From positions 1,364,001 to 1,428,000 of the forward strand of contig JAGYIL010000001.1 of the NCBI GenBank assembly GCA_018402545.1: a stretch of DNA of 64,000 bases, given 5' to 3'. Within the stretch, counting starts at the first letter, position 1. Every line of letters starts with the position of its first letter. The position numbers and the translations under genes were made by a program. This DNA is from Saccharospirillum sp. GTDB taxonomy: Bacteria; Pseudomonadota; Gammaproteobacteria; Pseudomonadales; Natronospirillaceae. This document shows, piece by piece, positions 1-8,558 of this stretch. The notes under the pieces were generated by a model that searched no databases, was not told where the DNA came from, and saw only the letters and a list, made by a program, of their open reading frames with translations.

Positions 1-275
1 ATGCTATTCTAGTCACTTGCCTCAACAACGACCCGGCCCGGGCTATGATCCTCGGTGTGAATTCGTCGAGATGGTTTCATCAACCTTGTGATCGAGTTAT
101 CAACGTTTGCCCGTGAGTGTCAGTATCCTTCCTCGCGGTTCAAAGGCAAGTGCACGCACGGGCTATAGATTCTCGCGCTGTGCTTGTTTGCAGTCATTTC
201 AATGAAGCGTTGCAGTTGTAGCAGCGAACTCATTGCAGGTGTAAAGGATAATTGTTGTTGGAAGGGAGCATTACC
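1..275. other. Leader stretch without a recognisable gene
   Basis: No convincing coding frame, RNA gene or repeat was seen before the small gene that starts at 276. It presumably holds that gene's promoter, but no clear -35/-10 pair stands out. Confidence 0.4.
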
Positions 276-512
276 ATGGATTCGATATCATCTATTCCGG
301 TATTGAGAGAACTGGATTTCAGTCAGAAAGTGAGCTTGCAGCGGTTGTATCAAAAGGAGCGGAAGGGTGGGACCCTGAGCATTCAAGAACAGGACTTTCT
401 GGACCAATACCGGGAAGAGCTGATTCGTGAGTTGTACAAAACCCGCTCGGTGTGGCCGACAATAATCTTAATGTCGATTAGTGTTTTGCTGTATCTGGTT
501 TACAGCACTTAG
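276..512 (+). CDS. Small hypothetical protein with a C-terminal membrane segment
   Basis: This is a 78-residue protein of unknown family. The N-terminal two thirds are hydrophilic and charged, with two probable short helices rich in Arg, Glu and Gln. Residues about 59-77 form one hydrophobic segment running to within a residue of the end, so the protein looks tail-anchored in the inner membrane with its body in the cytoplasm. I chose the ATG at 276 because GGAAGGGAG lies 5-13 bases upstream; an in-frame TTG at 252 is less likely. Two strong hairpins follow the stop codon at once, so it is probably a monocistronic unit. No function can be assigned. Confidence 0.55.
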   Translation: MDSISSIPVLRELDFSQKVSLQRLYQKERKGGTLSIQEQDFLDQYREELIRELYKTRSVWPTIILMSISVLLYLVYST

Positions 513-520
513 CGGCCTAG

Positions 521-588
521 TGCCAGCCTGCGCCAAGCGGTGCAGGCTGGCATGAACCTGAGAAAGTTTGATTAGCTTGCTCAGGTTC
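521..588 (+). terminator. Double hairpin after the small membrane protein gene
   Basis: Two perfect stems follow each other. An 11-bp stem pairs TGCCAGCCTGC (521-531) with GCAGGCTGGCA (542-552). A 9-bp stem pairs GAACCTGAG (554-562) with CTCAGGTTC (580-588). A short T-rich stretch follows. It lies between a plus-strand gene and the 3' end of a minus-strand gene, so it may end transcription from both sides. Confidence 0.55.
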
Positions 589-608
589 TTATACGCAGGT
601 CATATGGA

Positions 609-1298
609 TCAACTATTCGGCATGCACACTTGCGAGCCTTTTTCTACGGCAGGTCGCGCGTAGAAGCGTTCGCAGTACTGCATAACGTTGTTATAGGAAG
701 CGGTATCCAGCGCTTCATGCCCTTCGTAAAAGTCGAGCGCCTTTATCCAGGGGGCAATGGCCATATCGGCGATGGTCAGTTCATCACCCAAGATCCACTC
801 CTGGCCCTGTAGGCGTTGGTTGAGCACGCCAAGAAGACGTTTCGATTCGCTGGTGAAGCGTTCCACTCCATAGCTATCGGATGTTTTGTCAGCGGCGAAC
901 TTATAAAAGTGACCGAACTGACCAAACATTGGTCCAACATGCGCCACCTGGAAGAACAGCCATTGCAGGGTTTCCCAGCGTTTTGCTGGGTCTTTGGGCA
1001 GGAACTGTCCGGTTTTTTCCGCCAGGTACACTAGAATGGCGCCGGTTTCCATCATGGCGATGCGTTCACCATTGGGACCATTTGGGTCGATGATGGCGGG
1101 TATCTTGTTGTTCGGGTTGAGTTTCAGGAAGTCTTCATCGAACTGGTCGTTTTTAATGATATTGACCAGGTGCGGCTCATAGGGAAGGCCCGTTTCTTCG
1201 AGCATGATAGACACTTTCTGACCATTCGGGGTGCCCATGGAGTAGAGCTGAAGAACGGTCGGGTCGGCGGCGGGCCAGCGTTTTGGGAAGTTGGACAT
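609..1298 (-). CDS. Glutathione S-transferase, YghU/YfcG type
   Basis: A 229-residue cytosolic GST-superfamily protein. The N-terminal thioredoxin-fold domain (about residues 15-95) carries the TPNGQK motif after the first strand, the cis-Pro segment NNKIPAI, and an E-(S/T)-GAI motif that binds the gamma-glutamyl group. These are hallmarks of the nu-class YghU/YfcG group, whose members have disulfide-bond oxidoreductase activity with glutathione. The C-terminal helical domain includes the usual LTIADMA segment near residue 180. The start at 1298 gives the usual family length; a longer upstream frame has no family match. It is divergent from the SGNH hydrolase gene, 112 bp away. The physiological substrate is unknown. 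Confidence 0.88.
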   Translation of the reverse strand: MSNFPKRWPAADPTVLQLYSMGTPNGQKVSIMLEETGLPYEPHLVNIIKNDQFDEDFLKLNPNNKIPAIIDPNGPNGERIAMMETGAILVYLAEKTGQFLPKDPAKRWETLQWLFFQVAHVGPMFGQFGHFYKFAADKTSDSYGVERFTSESKRLLGVLNQRLQGQEWILGDELTIADMAIAPWIKALDFYEGHEALDTASYNNVMQYCERFYARPAVEKGSQVCMPNS

Positions 1299-1410
1299 CG
1301 TTTGCTCCGGTTTGTTGTAAGGTAACTTTCTAAGAATGGGTCTTTTTTGACGGTAGACAAGCGGGTAATCTGCCAGGCTTCCACAAACACTTTGACCGAG
1401 GACTTCAAAG

Positions 1411-2037
1411 ATGGTGAACAACCGTTCCCGACTGCTGTTTCTGGGCGATTCAGTCACCGATTGCGACCGGGATAGAAGCATTCGTCAACCCAATCGGCCC
1501 GAAGCTCTGGGAACCGGCTGGGTACACCGGGTGGCAACTGAGTGGCTGGCACAGAACCCGGAGGCGCAGGTCTGGAACCGGGGGTATTCCGGTTGTGAAA
1601 CAGGAGAGCTGCTGGATCAGGAAGGCTGGCAGCCGGTCAAGCAGGGCGGATACGACATTATTACCGTAATGATCGGCATCAACGACATCTGGCACCCGTT
1701 TGAAGAGAATCAACCGCACCAAATTGCAACCAACCTGGCCGATTTTCAGGCATTAATGGAGCGCCTGAAACCACTCACCCGCCAATTGATTATGGTCGAA
1801 CCCTTCGGCATAACTGGCAGTGCCGTCACCGAAGCCTGGTGGCCGCTGCTGGCTGAGTTGCAGTTAGGGCAAAGTGAATTGGCGCAGAAAAACGGCGCTC
1901 TGTGGATGCCAGTGCAGGCCGACTTTGAAGCAGGCAGTGCCACTCAGCCTGTTTTATGGGCCTACGATGGCGTTCACCCTGGTGTATTGGGTCACCGATG
2001 GTTGGCGCAGCGCTGGCTGGATACAGTTCAGGGTTAA
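1411..2037 (+). CDS. SGNH/GDSL-family hydrolase
   Basis: A 208-residue single-domain SGNH hydrolase. Block I is GDSVTD with nucleophile Ser14, block III is GIND with Asn91, and block V is DGVHP with the Asp186/His189 pair, so all catalytic elements are present. No signal peptide is visible, which suggests a cytoplasmic esterase, perhaps an acyl- or acetyl-esterase acting on a small substrate. The stop codon shares the TTAA at 2034-2037 with the stop of the convergent hutG gene. The substrate cannot be told from sequence. Confidence 0.85.
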   Translation: MVNNRSRLLFLGDSVTDCDRDRSIRQPNRPEALGTGWVHRVATEWLAQNPEAQVWNRGYSGCETGELLDQEGWQPVKQGGYDIITVMIGINDIWHPFEENQPHQIATNLADFQALMERLKPLTRQLIMVEPFGITGSAVTEAWWPLLAELQLGQSELAQKNGALWMPVQADFEAGSATQPVLWAYDGVHPGVLGHRWLAQRWLDTVQG

Positions 2038-3005
2038 ACGCTGACCCGCCCCGGTGTTTGCAGGGCATCCATTTCCCATACCAGCCTCGCTGCGAGTTTG
2101 GCGGTGCGGTTGTCCTGATCGTAACTCGGGTTCAGCTCTGCGATATCGGCCATTAGCCACTGGCAACTGGCAAACTGGCAACACCGTTGCACTTCCGTCA
2201 GGCAACTCAACAAGAATGTCGGAGAAATGCCAACGGCTGCCGGGGCGCTGACGCCGGGGGCATACCCTGCAGATATCACATCGAGGCACACCGTCACGTA
2301 CAGATAGTCCAGCTCGCCTATAAACCGCCTGATAAAGGGCGTGGCGTGCACATCGGCGCAGTTAAGGTCGCGCAGGTAGTGAACGCCCAGGTCTTCGGCG
2401 GTGTCGAACAGCACCGGGGTGTTGGCCGCTTCACTAATGCCGATGCAGGCGTAATGGAATGGTTGTCCGCGTTGCTCGCAATCCTGCGCGATCTGGTAAA
2501 ACGGCGTGCCCGAGGTGGCGTCCGGCGCGGGTTTGCGCAAATCAAAATGGGCATCGAAATTGAGGATGCCCAGCCGGGCACCGGGGTCGTTCTGGTCTAG
2601 CCACTGTCGCAGCCCGGTATAACTTGCGTAGCCAATTTCATGGCCACCGCCCAGGCCGATGACAAAGTGGCCCTCTTCCAGCCGGGCTGCCACCCGGTCA
2701 CCAAACGCGATCTGGCTTGCTGGCAAATCCTCATCGGCACAGTGCACAGTGCCATCGTCATACAGTGCGCGATCGGAATGGGCCGCCAGGCTGGCCAGTG
2801 CCGAGCGCAGGGCGGCTGGGCCTTTAGCCGCGCCTGGGCGGCCCTGGTTCAACTGCACACCCCGGTCACTGGCGAAGCCGATCAGGCAGGTGCCGGGTAC
2901 CCCGGCTACTGGCTCCGCGATGCGTTGGTGCCAGCGCTGGCTGCGGGACCCCACGTCGGGGTCGATGCGGCCATGCCAGGGTGTTTTGTCAAAGGGTTGC
3001 CACAT
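2034..3005 (-). CDS. hutG: Formimidoylglutamase (arginase family)
   Basis: A 323-residue ureohydrolase-fold enzyme expected to hydrolyse N-formimidoyl-L-glutamate to glutamate and formamide, the last step of one histidine route. Metal-binding motifs are visible: GGGHE with His122, and NFDAHFD with Asp151, His153 and Asp155. The third signature reads T-V-C-L-D-V, with Cys240 where the arginase-family pattern has the first Asp, and Asp242 at the second. The APGVSAPA segment (249-256) is typical of HutG. The gene is divergent from hutC (146 bp) and lies in a locus with every other hut enzyme, so the substrate assignment is firm although the Cys is odd. Confidence 0.92.
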   Translation of the reverse strand: MWQPFDKTPWHGRIDPDVGSRSQRWHQRIAEPVAGVPGTCLIGFASDRGVQLNQGRPGAAKGPAALRSALASLAAHSDRALYDDGTVHCADEDLPASQIAFGDRVAARLEEGHFVIGLGGGHEIGYASYTGLRQWLDQNDPGARLGILNFDAHFDLRKPAPDATSGTPFYQIAQDCEQRGQPFHYACIGISEAANTPVLFDTAEDLGVHYLRDLNCADVHATPFIRRFIGELDYLYVTVCLDVISAGYAPGVSAPAAVGISPTFLLSCLTEVQRCCQFASCQWLMADIAELNPSYDQDNRTAKLAARLVWEMDALQTPGRVSV

Positions 3006-3151
3006 GGGCCTCTCCTGTTAGTTTACGAAGGTACGATCACTCAATGCCATTGATGTTGGTTCGAACTTGACCTGTCTGAAGCGCTGTTTCACCATGCGGT
3101 TATTGCCAGCGACACCCGGTTGTTGGCCTTCACCACCCGAGTACCCCGATT

Positions 3152-3868
3152 GTGAGCTCACGCCAGCCCCGCTATCTGCAAATCAAAGAGTATCTGATGA
3201 CCCGGATTCGCAGCGGTGAATTTGCACCGGACCATCAAATTCCCCCCGAAGAAAAGTTAGCTCAAAGTTTCGGTGTTAGCCGCATGACGGCCAACAAGGC
3301 CATTCGCGACCTGGTTCAGGAAGGCTACCTGGTGCGGCAGGCCGGTCTTGGTACCTTCGTGACCGATCAGAAAGCCGTATCGCCTCTGAACGATGTCAAC
3401 AACATCGCCGACGAAGTGCGCCAGCGCGGCCACAAGTACAGCAACCGGGTGCTGCGCTGTGAAGCTGTTGCCGCCGATGACGAAACCGCACTCAAACTGG
3501 GCGTGCGCATGGGTGCCGAGGTCTTCCACAGCGTGCTGATCCACCTCGATAACGACCGCCCGATTCAACTCGAAGACCGTTTCGTCAACCCGCGCTGGGT
3601 GCCGGATTATCTTGAAGCCGACTTCAGCCTGCACACGCCGAACGAAATTCTCGTCGCTCGCTGCCCGATTACCGATCTGGAACACGTCGTCGAGGCCATG
3701 CTACCGGATGCCCAGACCGCGGACTGGCTGGAAACCGACACCGGGCAACCCTGCCTGTGCATGACCCGACGTACCTGGTCGGGCGAGCACCTGATCAGTT
3801 ACGCCCGGCTGATCTTCCCGGGCGACCGCTATAAATTGCGCAGCACCCAGAAACGTACCCCAAGTTGA
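3152..3868 (+). CDS. hutC: Histidine utilisation repressor, GntR/HutC family
   Basis: A 238-residue regulator with an N-terminal GntR-type winged helix-turn-helix (about residues 8-72, including SFGVSRMTANKAI) and a C-terminal UTRA ligand domain (about 95-235). HutC represses hut genes and is released by urocanate. The start is a GTG at 3152; the ribosome-binding site is weak, but the sequence downstream begins exactly as HutC proteins do. The gene ends 4 bp before the end of the convergent yjiH-type gene. Its likely targets are the two TGTATATACA sites at 5236 and 5373. Confidence 0.93.
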   Translation: MSSRQPRYLQIKEYLMTRIRSGEFAPDHQIPPEEKLAQSFGVSRMTANKAIRDLVQEGYLVRQAGLGTFVTDQKAVSPLNDVNNIADEVRQRGHKYSNRVLRCEAVAADDETALKLGVRMGAEVFHSVLIHLDNDRPIQLEDRFVNPRWVPDYLEADFSLHTPNEILVARCPITDLEHVVEAMLPDAQTADWLETDTGQPCLCMTRRTWSGEHLISYARLIFPGDRYKLRSTQKRTPS

Positions 3869-3872
3869 ATCT

Positions 3873-5192
3873 TCAACCTGCAAGCCATGCTGCCAGATAC
3901 CCGGCGGGTACCGCCAGCAACAAACTCAATGCGACCCGAATAAACCAGACCACAACAATACGGCCTACGGTCAGCGGAATTTTGGTCGACAGAATGCAGG
4001 GAATGGACGCCGAGAAAAACAACACGGCAGACACCGAAACCACCCCAGCGGCGAAGCGTGCCGGTAAGTCAGCATTCACCATCAGCAACGCAGGCAGGAA
4101 CATTTCAGCCAAACCGGCAGCGGCCGCCTTGGCCAGATCCATCGCTTCAGGCAAACCCCAAATCGCGGCAAAGGGGTAAAACAACAGCCCGATCCAATCG
4201 AAAAGCGGCGTGTGATTGGCCAGCAGCAAACCGATTAAACCAACAGACATAATGGACGGCAGAATACTGATCGCCATCACCATTCCTTCGCGAACATTGG
4301 TCGCCACACCTTTCCACACCGGCGGGGCTTCGCCCGCACCGGCCAAACCTGCCTGCCAGGCCGTACTCAGCCGCTTGCCCTTGGCTACTTCGGGTTCCGG
4401 GTAATCACTGTGGTTGTCCATAGCCCGCAGCGGCGGCAAGCGCACTGTAATGGCGGTAACGGCGAAGGTGATCAGCAGGCTCAGCCAGAAATAGAGATTC
4501 CACAGACTCATGAGATCCAGTGTACGGGCGACAATGATCATGAAGGTGGCCGATACCGTTGAAAAGCCAGTCGCAATAATGGCCGCTTCCTTTGCAGAGT
4601 ATTGGCCAGCGGTATACACCCGATTGGTGATCAGCAAACCAATGGAATAGCTGCCCACAAAAGACGCCACCGCATCAATTGCCGAGCGGCCGGGTGTTTT
4701 CCACAAAGGCCGCATCATCGGCTGAAACAACACGCCAACCAACTGCATCAGCCCGTAGCCAATCAGCAACGACAAAAATACAGCACCCACAGGCACAATC
4801 AGGCCAACAGAAATCACCAGTTTATTAAACAGAAACGGCAGCATATCCGATTCATGCAGCAGCGCAGGGCCCCAGCCTGTCACGGCCATTAATGCCGCCG
4901 CGACACCCAGAATTTTAAGCACGGTAAACACGCGCTCGGTTTTATTGCGACGCCACTGACCGGTGACGAGCGGATAGATTGCACCGGCTACAATCATCGC
5001 CAGCGCATACCAGGCAGCACCGGGGCCGAGCAGCGAACGCAACGCATTAACGATGTGATCCAGCGGAATGGTGCGGGTGCCACCCAGCGTAATGGGGGTA
5101 AAAAAGATAAATAGCCCGAGCAGGCTGGGCACAATGAGTTTTAGAGCCAGTTTCCAGGAGGCGCGCTCCTGGCTGAGGGTGGACTGAGTCAT
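3873..5192 (-). CDS. YjiH-family membrane protein (nucleoside-recognition/Gate domain), hut-linked
   Basis: A 439-residue integral membrane protein with about ten hydrophobic segments. The N-terminus (IVPSLLGLFIFFTP) and two Gate-like regions resemble the YjiH family, related to nucleoside-recognition domain proteins. It sits between hutC and hutI and is divergent from hutI, with a HutC-type operator over its own -10 box, so it should be induced with the histidine pathway. By context it is a candidate transporter for histidine, urocanate or a related compound, but no biochemical role is established that I can cite. No canonical HutT/HutXWV transporter lies in the window. Confidence 0.82.
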   Translation of the reverse strand: MTQSTLSQERASWKLALKLIVPSLLGLFIFFTPITLGGTRTIPLDHIVNALRSLLGPGAAWYALAMIVAGAIYPLVTGQWRRNKTERVFTVLKILGVAAALMAVTGWGPALLHESDMLPFLFNKLVISVGLIVPVGAVFLSLLIGYGLMQLVGVLFQPMMRPLWKTPGRSAIDAVASFVGSYSIGLLITNRVYTAGQYSAKEAAIIATGFSTVSATFMIIVARTLDLMSLWNLYFWLSLLITFAVTAITVRLPPLRAMDNHSDYPEPEVAKGKRLSTAWQAGLAGAGEAPPVWKGVATNVREGMVMAISILPSIMSVGLIGLLLANHTPLFDWIGLLFYPFAAIWGLPEAMDLAKAAAAGLAEMFLPALLMVNADLPARFAAGVVSVSAVLFFSASIPCILSTKIPLTVGRIVVVWFIRVALSLLLAVPAGYLAAWLAG

Positions 5193-5235
5193 GGGAGACC
5201 TCGCATCTTGTGATTGTTGTTGGTTAGCCTTTTAA

Positions 5236-5265
5236 TGTATATACAATTGATGGCAAGGCTGTCAA
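5236..5265 (-). promoter_or_regulatory. yjiH-type promoter with overlapping HutC-type operator
   Basis: Read on the minus strand, TTGACA (5265-5260) is followed after 16 bp by TATATA (5243-5238). The perfect palindrome TGTATATACA (5236-5245) covers this -10 box, 44 bp upstream of the gene start. This matches the known TGTAtaTACA-like core of HutC sites, and repressor binding here would block RNA polymerase. Confidence 0.75.
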
Positions 5266-5372
5266 TCCCTATGAACTCCTGAATTTTGTAACCCATCGTT
5301 CTAATCGGCGCTAAGCTGAAATTCACGGTTTTTTACATTTCACCGGTTGACTTCCAAGCCATTTCGATCAAA

Positions 5373-5382
5373 TGTATATACA
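5373..5382 (+). promoter_or_regulatory. HutC-type operator upstream of hutI
   Basis: A second exact TGTATATACA palindrome, 27 bp before the hutI start codon. It contains TATATA, a possible -10 for the hutIUH operon, although the -35 at proper spacing (TTCCAA, 5352-5357) is weak. The two sites are 137 bp apart, so one repressor could control both divergent units. Confidence 0.72.
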
Positions 5383-5408
5383 AATTACAACGACAGGGGC
5401 CTAACCCC

Positions 5409-6635
5409 ATGACCGGGACATCAATCACCCACGGCCAACCTCAACTCTGGGTTGGCGTCACACTGTTCGACGGTGCTCACACCCAAGAAGAACCGATGAC
5501 TCTGGTGGTCGCCGACGGGCGCATCAAGCATCTGGTGCCCGTCCATCAGCAACCCGCCGAGTGGCAGAATCAGTGGCCAGTCGCAGGGCGGGGCGGTGTT
5601 GTCACCCCCGGACTGATTGATTGCCACACCCACCTCGTTTTTGGCGGCAACCGCGCCAGTGAATTCGAACAACGGCTCGAAGGCGTGAGCTACGCCGACA
5701 TCGCCGCTCAGGGCGGCGGTATTCTCAGCACCGTCAACGCCACCCGAGCCGCCAGTGAAGATGAATTGTTCGCCAGCGCCAAACCCCGGCTCGAAGCACT
5801 GATGGCCGATGGTGTAACCACCGTCGAAATCAAATCCGGCTACGGCCTCAGCCTCGAACACGAACGCAAAATGCTGCGTGTTGCACGCCGACTGGGCCAG
5901 GTACTACCCGTCGATGTCGTCACCACCTTTTTGGGCGCACACGCCTTACCGCCCGAATACAAGGGCAGGGCAGATGACTACATCACACTGGTGTGTGACC
6001 AGATGATTCCGGCACTGGCCAAAGAAAACCTGATCGATGCCGTTGACGTGTTCTGCGAAAACATTGCCTTCACCATCGAACAATGCGAACGGGTATTTCA
6101 AACGGCGCACCAGCACGACCTGCCGGTAAAAGGCCACGTAGAGCAGCTATCGAATCAACACGGCAGTGAACTCTGTGCTCGCTACCAGGCTTTATCTGTC
6201 GACCATATTGAATGGCTTGATGACGCTGGCATTCAGGCCATTAAGCATTCAGGCACCGTCGCTACTCTGTTACCCGGCGCGTTTTACACCCTGCGCGATA
6301 CGCAAGTGCCACCCATCGAAAAGCTCCGTAATGCGGGCATTCCCATGGCCGTCGCGACCGACGCCAACCCGGGGTCATCGCCCATCTTCCAGCTCACGTT
6401 AATGCTCAACATGGCCTGCACCCTGTTCCGTCTAACCCCGACTGAAGCCCTGCAAGGCGTTACCAAAAACGCTGCCCAGGCACTCGGCTTAAGCGACAGC
6501 CACGGCACCCTGGCCGAAGGTCGTGCTGCCACGTTTTGCCATTGGCAGATCGATCACCCGGCTGAATTGGCTTATAGCATTCAGCCTAACCGATTGATGC
6601 AACGGGTTTATAACGGGGAGATAACTTCCTTGTGA
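5409..6635 (+). CDS. hutI: Imidazolonepropionase
   Basis: A 408-residue amidohydrolase-superfamily enzyme that opens 4-imidazolone-5-propionate to N-formimidoyl-L-glutamate in the cytoplasm. The metal motif DCHTH (residues 71-75, His73 and His75) starts the TIM barrel. Downstream are the KSGYGL segment, the substrate-site region around KGHVEQLS, and the late Asp in AVATDANPG. Length is normal for HutI. AGGGG lies about 9 bases before the ATG. It is the first gene of hutI-hutU-hutH, separated from hutU by a 234-bp gap holding a long palindromic element. Confidence 0.96.
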   Translation: MTGTSITHGQPQLWVGVTLFDGAHTQEEPMTLVVADGRIKHLVPVHQQPAEWQNQWPVAGRGGVVTPGLIDCHTHLVFGGNRASEFEQRLEGVSYADIAAQGGGILSTVNATRAASEDELFASAKPRLEALMADGVTTVEIKSGYGLSLEHERKMLRVARRLGQVLPVDVVTTFLGAHALPPEYKGRADDYITLVCDQMIPALAKENLIDAVDVFCENIAFTIEQCERVFQTAHQHDLPVKGHVEQLSNQHGSELCARYQALSVDHIEWLDDAGIQAIKHSGTVATLLPGAFYTLRDTQVPPIEKLRNAGIPMAVATDANPGSSPIFQLTLMLNMACTLFRLTPTEALQGVTKNAAQALGLSDSHGTLAEGRAATFCHWQIDHPAELAYSIQPNRLMQRVYNGEITSL

Positions 6636-6711
6636 AGAAAAACGATTTTGGCCTTACCAGCGAACTGATTTTCAGCGTTAAGGCAATAACTAATTCAGCC
6701 TGAATAGGCTA

Positions 6712-6824
6712 GCGCCGGGAGCCGGGTGTGTTTTTGAAGGGCGTCTGTCCACAGGGATGTGGACAGTCGAGCCTACAGGGATGTACTTGCGGCGACCTTT
6801 AAAAATACACCCGGTTTCCGGCGC
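6712..6824 (+). repeat. Long palindromic element with two-hairpin core, inside the hut operon
   Basis: Arms of 33 nt (6712-6744 and 6792-6824) pair with 27 Watson-Crick pairs, five G-U pairs and one mismatch in plus-strand RNA. Inside are two hairpins: CTGTCCACA-GGGA-TGTGGACAG (6745-6766) and TACA-GGGA-TGTA (6774-6785). The hutU coding region begins 46 bp further on. The core is shared in form with the elements at 12381 and 27074. Confidence 0.8.
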
Positions 6825-6869
6825 GGGTTATCCCAACCAGACAAACAAGAACCACTGAGGAATATTGTT

Positions 6870-8558
6870 ATGACAGACAACAGCAGAACTGATACCGGCC
6901 GTGTTATTCGTGCCGCCACTGGCACTAAACTGACCGCCAAGAGCTGGCTCACCGAAGCCCCGTTACGGATGTTGATGAATAACCTTGATCCGGATGTTGC
7001 CGAGAACCCCGAATCGCTGGTGGTGTATGGCGGTATTGGTCGCGCGGCTCGCAACTGGGCCTGTTACGACAAAATCGTCGAAGTTTTGCAGCGGCTCGAA
7101 GACGACGAAACCCTGCTGGTGCAAAGTGGCAAACCAGTCGGTGTGTTTAAAACCCATGCCGACGCACCCCGGGTACTGATCGCCAACTCTAACCTGGTAC
7201 CGCACTGGGCTAACTGGGAGCACTTCAACGAACTCGATAAAAAAGGCCTGATGATGTATGGCCAAATGACGGCCGGCTCCTGGATCTACATTGGCTCTCA
7301 GGGCATCGTTCAGGGTACCTATGAAACCTTCGTCGAGGCTGGTCGCCAGCATTACGATGGCGAACTCAAAGGCCGCTGGATTCTGACCGCCGGTCTCGGC
7401 GGCATGGGCGGCGCTCAGCCACTGGCCGCCAGCATGGCCGGTGCCTGTTCACTGAACATTGAGTGCCAGCAAAGCCGTATCGACTTCCGGCTGCGCACCC
7501 GCTACCTCGATGAACAAGCCACAGATCTCGACGACGCCCTGGCGCGAATCGACCGCTACACCGGCGAAGGCAAAGCCGTCTCCATTGGCCTGTGCGCCAA
7601 CGCCGCCGACATCCTGCCCGAAATGATCAAACGCGGCGTGCGCCCCGATATGGTCACCGACCAGACCAGCGCTCACGACCCACTGCACGGCTACCTGCCC
7701 CAGGGCTGGACCTGGGAGGAATATCAGCGTAAAGCCGAAAGCGAGCCGGACGCCGTGGTGCAAGCCGCCAAACAATCCATGGCCGAACACGTTCGTGCCA
7801 TGCTGGCGTTCAAGGCCCAGGGCATTCCAACCTTCGACTACGGCAACAACATCCGCCAGATGGCGCAGGACATGGGCGTCGATAATGCCTTCGACTTCCC
7901 CGGTTTTGTACCGGCCTACATTCGGCCACTATTCTGCGAAGGCATCGGCCCGTTCCGCTGGGTCGCACTCAGTGGCGACCCGGAAGATATCTACAAGACC
8001 GACGCCAAGGTCAAAGAACTGCTGCCAGACCACAAACACCTGCACAACTGGCTCGACATGGCGCGTGAGCGCATCAGCTTTCAGGGCTTGCCTGCCCGTA
8101 TCTGCTGGGTGGGTCTGAAAGACCGGGCACGGCTCGGCCTGGCGTTCAACGAAATGGTCAAAAACGGCGAACTTAAAGCGCCTGTAGTGATCGGGCGCGA
8201 CCATCTCGATTCAGGCTCAGTCGCCTCACCCAACCGCGAAACCGAAGCCATGCAAGACGGCTCCGATGCGGTATCGGACTGGCCCCTGCTGAATGCCCTG
8301 CTGAACACCGCCGGTGGCGCCACCTGGGTGAGCCTGCACCATGGCGGTGGGGTTGGCATGGGCTTCAGCCAGCATTCGGGCGTCGTGATTGTGTGTGACG
8401 GCACCGATGCCGCCGCCAAGCGCATTGGCCGGGTGCTGCACAACGACCCGGCGACCGGCGTTATGCGGCATGCCGATGCGGGCTATGAGAGTGCGATAGA
8501 CTGTGCCCATGAAAATCACCTCGACCTGCCCATGATTACCAAGGAGCCCCAATCATGA
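6870..8558 (+). CDS. hutU: Urocanate hydratase
   Basis: A 562-residue urocanase, NAD-dependent in an unusual way (NAD+ acts as electrophile), converting urocanate to imidazolonepropionate. Family blocks seen include [10 protein letters not shown] near residue 55, the dinucleotide-binding [12 protein letters not shown] near 175, and the C-terminal [16 protein letters not shown] region. The ATG at 6870 has GAGGAAT upstream and gives the usual length of about 556; the open frame extending upstream is only the palindromic element read through. The stop overlaps the hutH start by 4 bp (ATGA), so the two are translationally coupled. Confidence 0.97.
   Translation: MTDNSRTDTGRVIRAATGTKLTAKSWLTEAPLRMLMNNLDPDVAENPESLVVYGGIGRAARNWACYDKIVEVLQRLEDDETLLVQSGKPVGVFKTHADAPRVLIANSNLVPHWANWEHFNELDKKGLMMYGQMTAGSWIYIGSQGIVQGTYETFVEAGRQHYDGELKGRWILTAGLGGMGGAQPLAASMAGACSLNIECQQSRIDFRLRTRYLDEQATDLDDALARIDRYTGEGKAVSIGLCANAADILPEMIKRGVRPDMVTDQTSAHDPLHGYLPQGWTWEEYQRKAESEPDAVVQAAKQSMAEHVRAMLAFKAQGIPTFDYGNNIRQMAQDMGVDNAFDFPGFVPAYIRPLFCEGIGPFRWVALSGDPEDIYKTDAKVKELLPDHKHLHNWLDMARERISFQGLPARICWVGLKDRARLGLAFNEMVKNGELKAPVVIGRDHLDSGSVASPNRETEAMQDGSDAVSDWPLLNALLNTAGGATWVSLHHGGGVGMGFSQHSGVVIVCDGTDAAAKRIGRVLHNDPATGVMRHADAGYESAIDCAHENHLDLPMITKEPQS

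Noticed and set aside
3042-3052. Operator-like palindrome CAATGcCATTG between hutG and hutC
   Set aside because: It does not resemble the TGTATATACA sites and is short enough to occur by chance.
6759-6869. Upstream start for hutU
   Set aside because: The extra 37 codons translate a palindromic element. The ATG at 6870 has a ribosome-binding site and gives the family's length.
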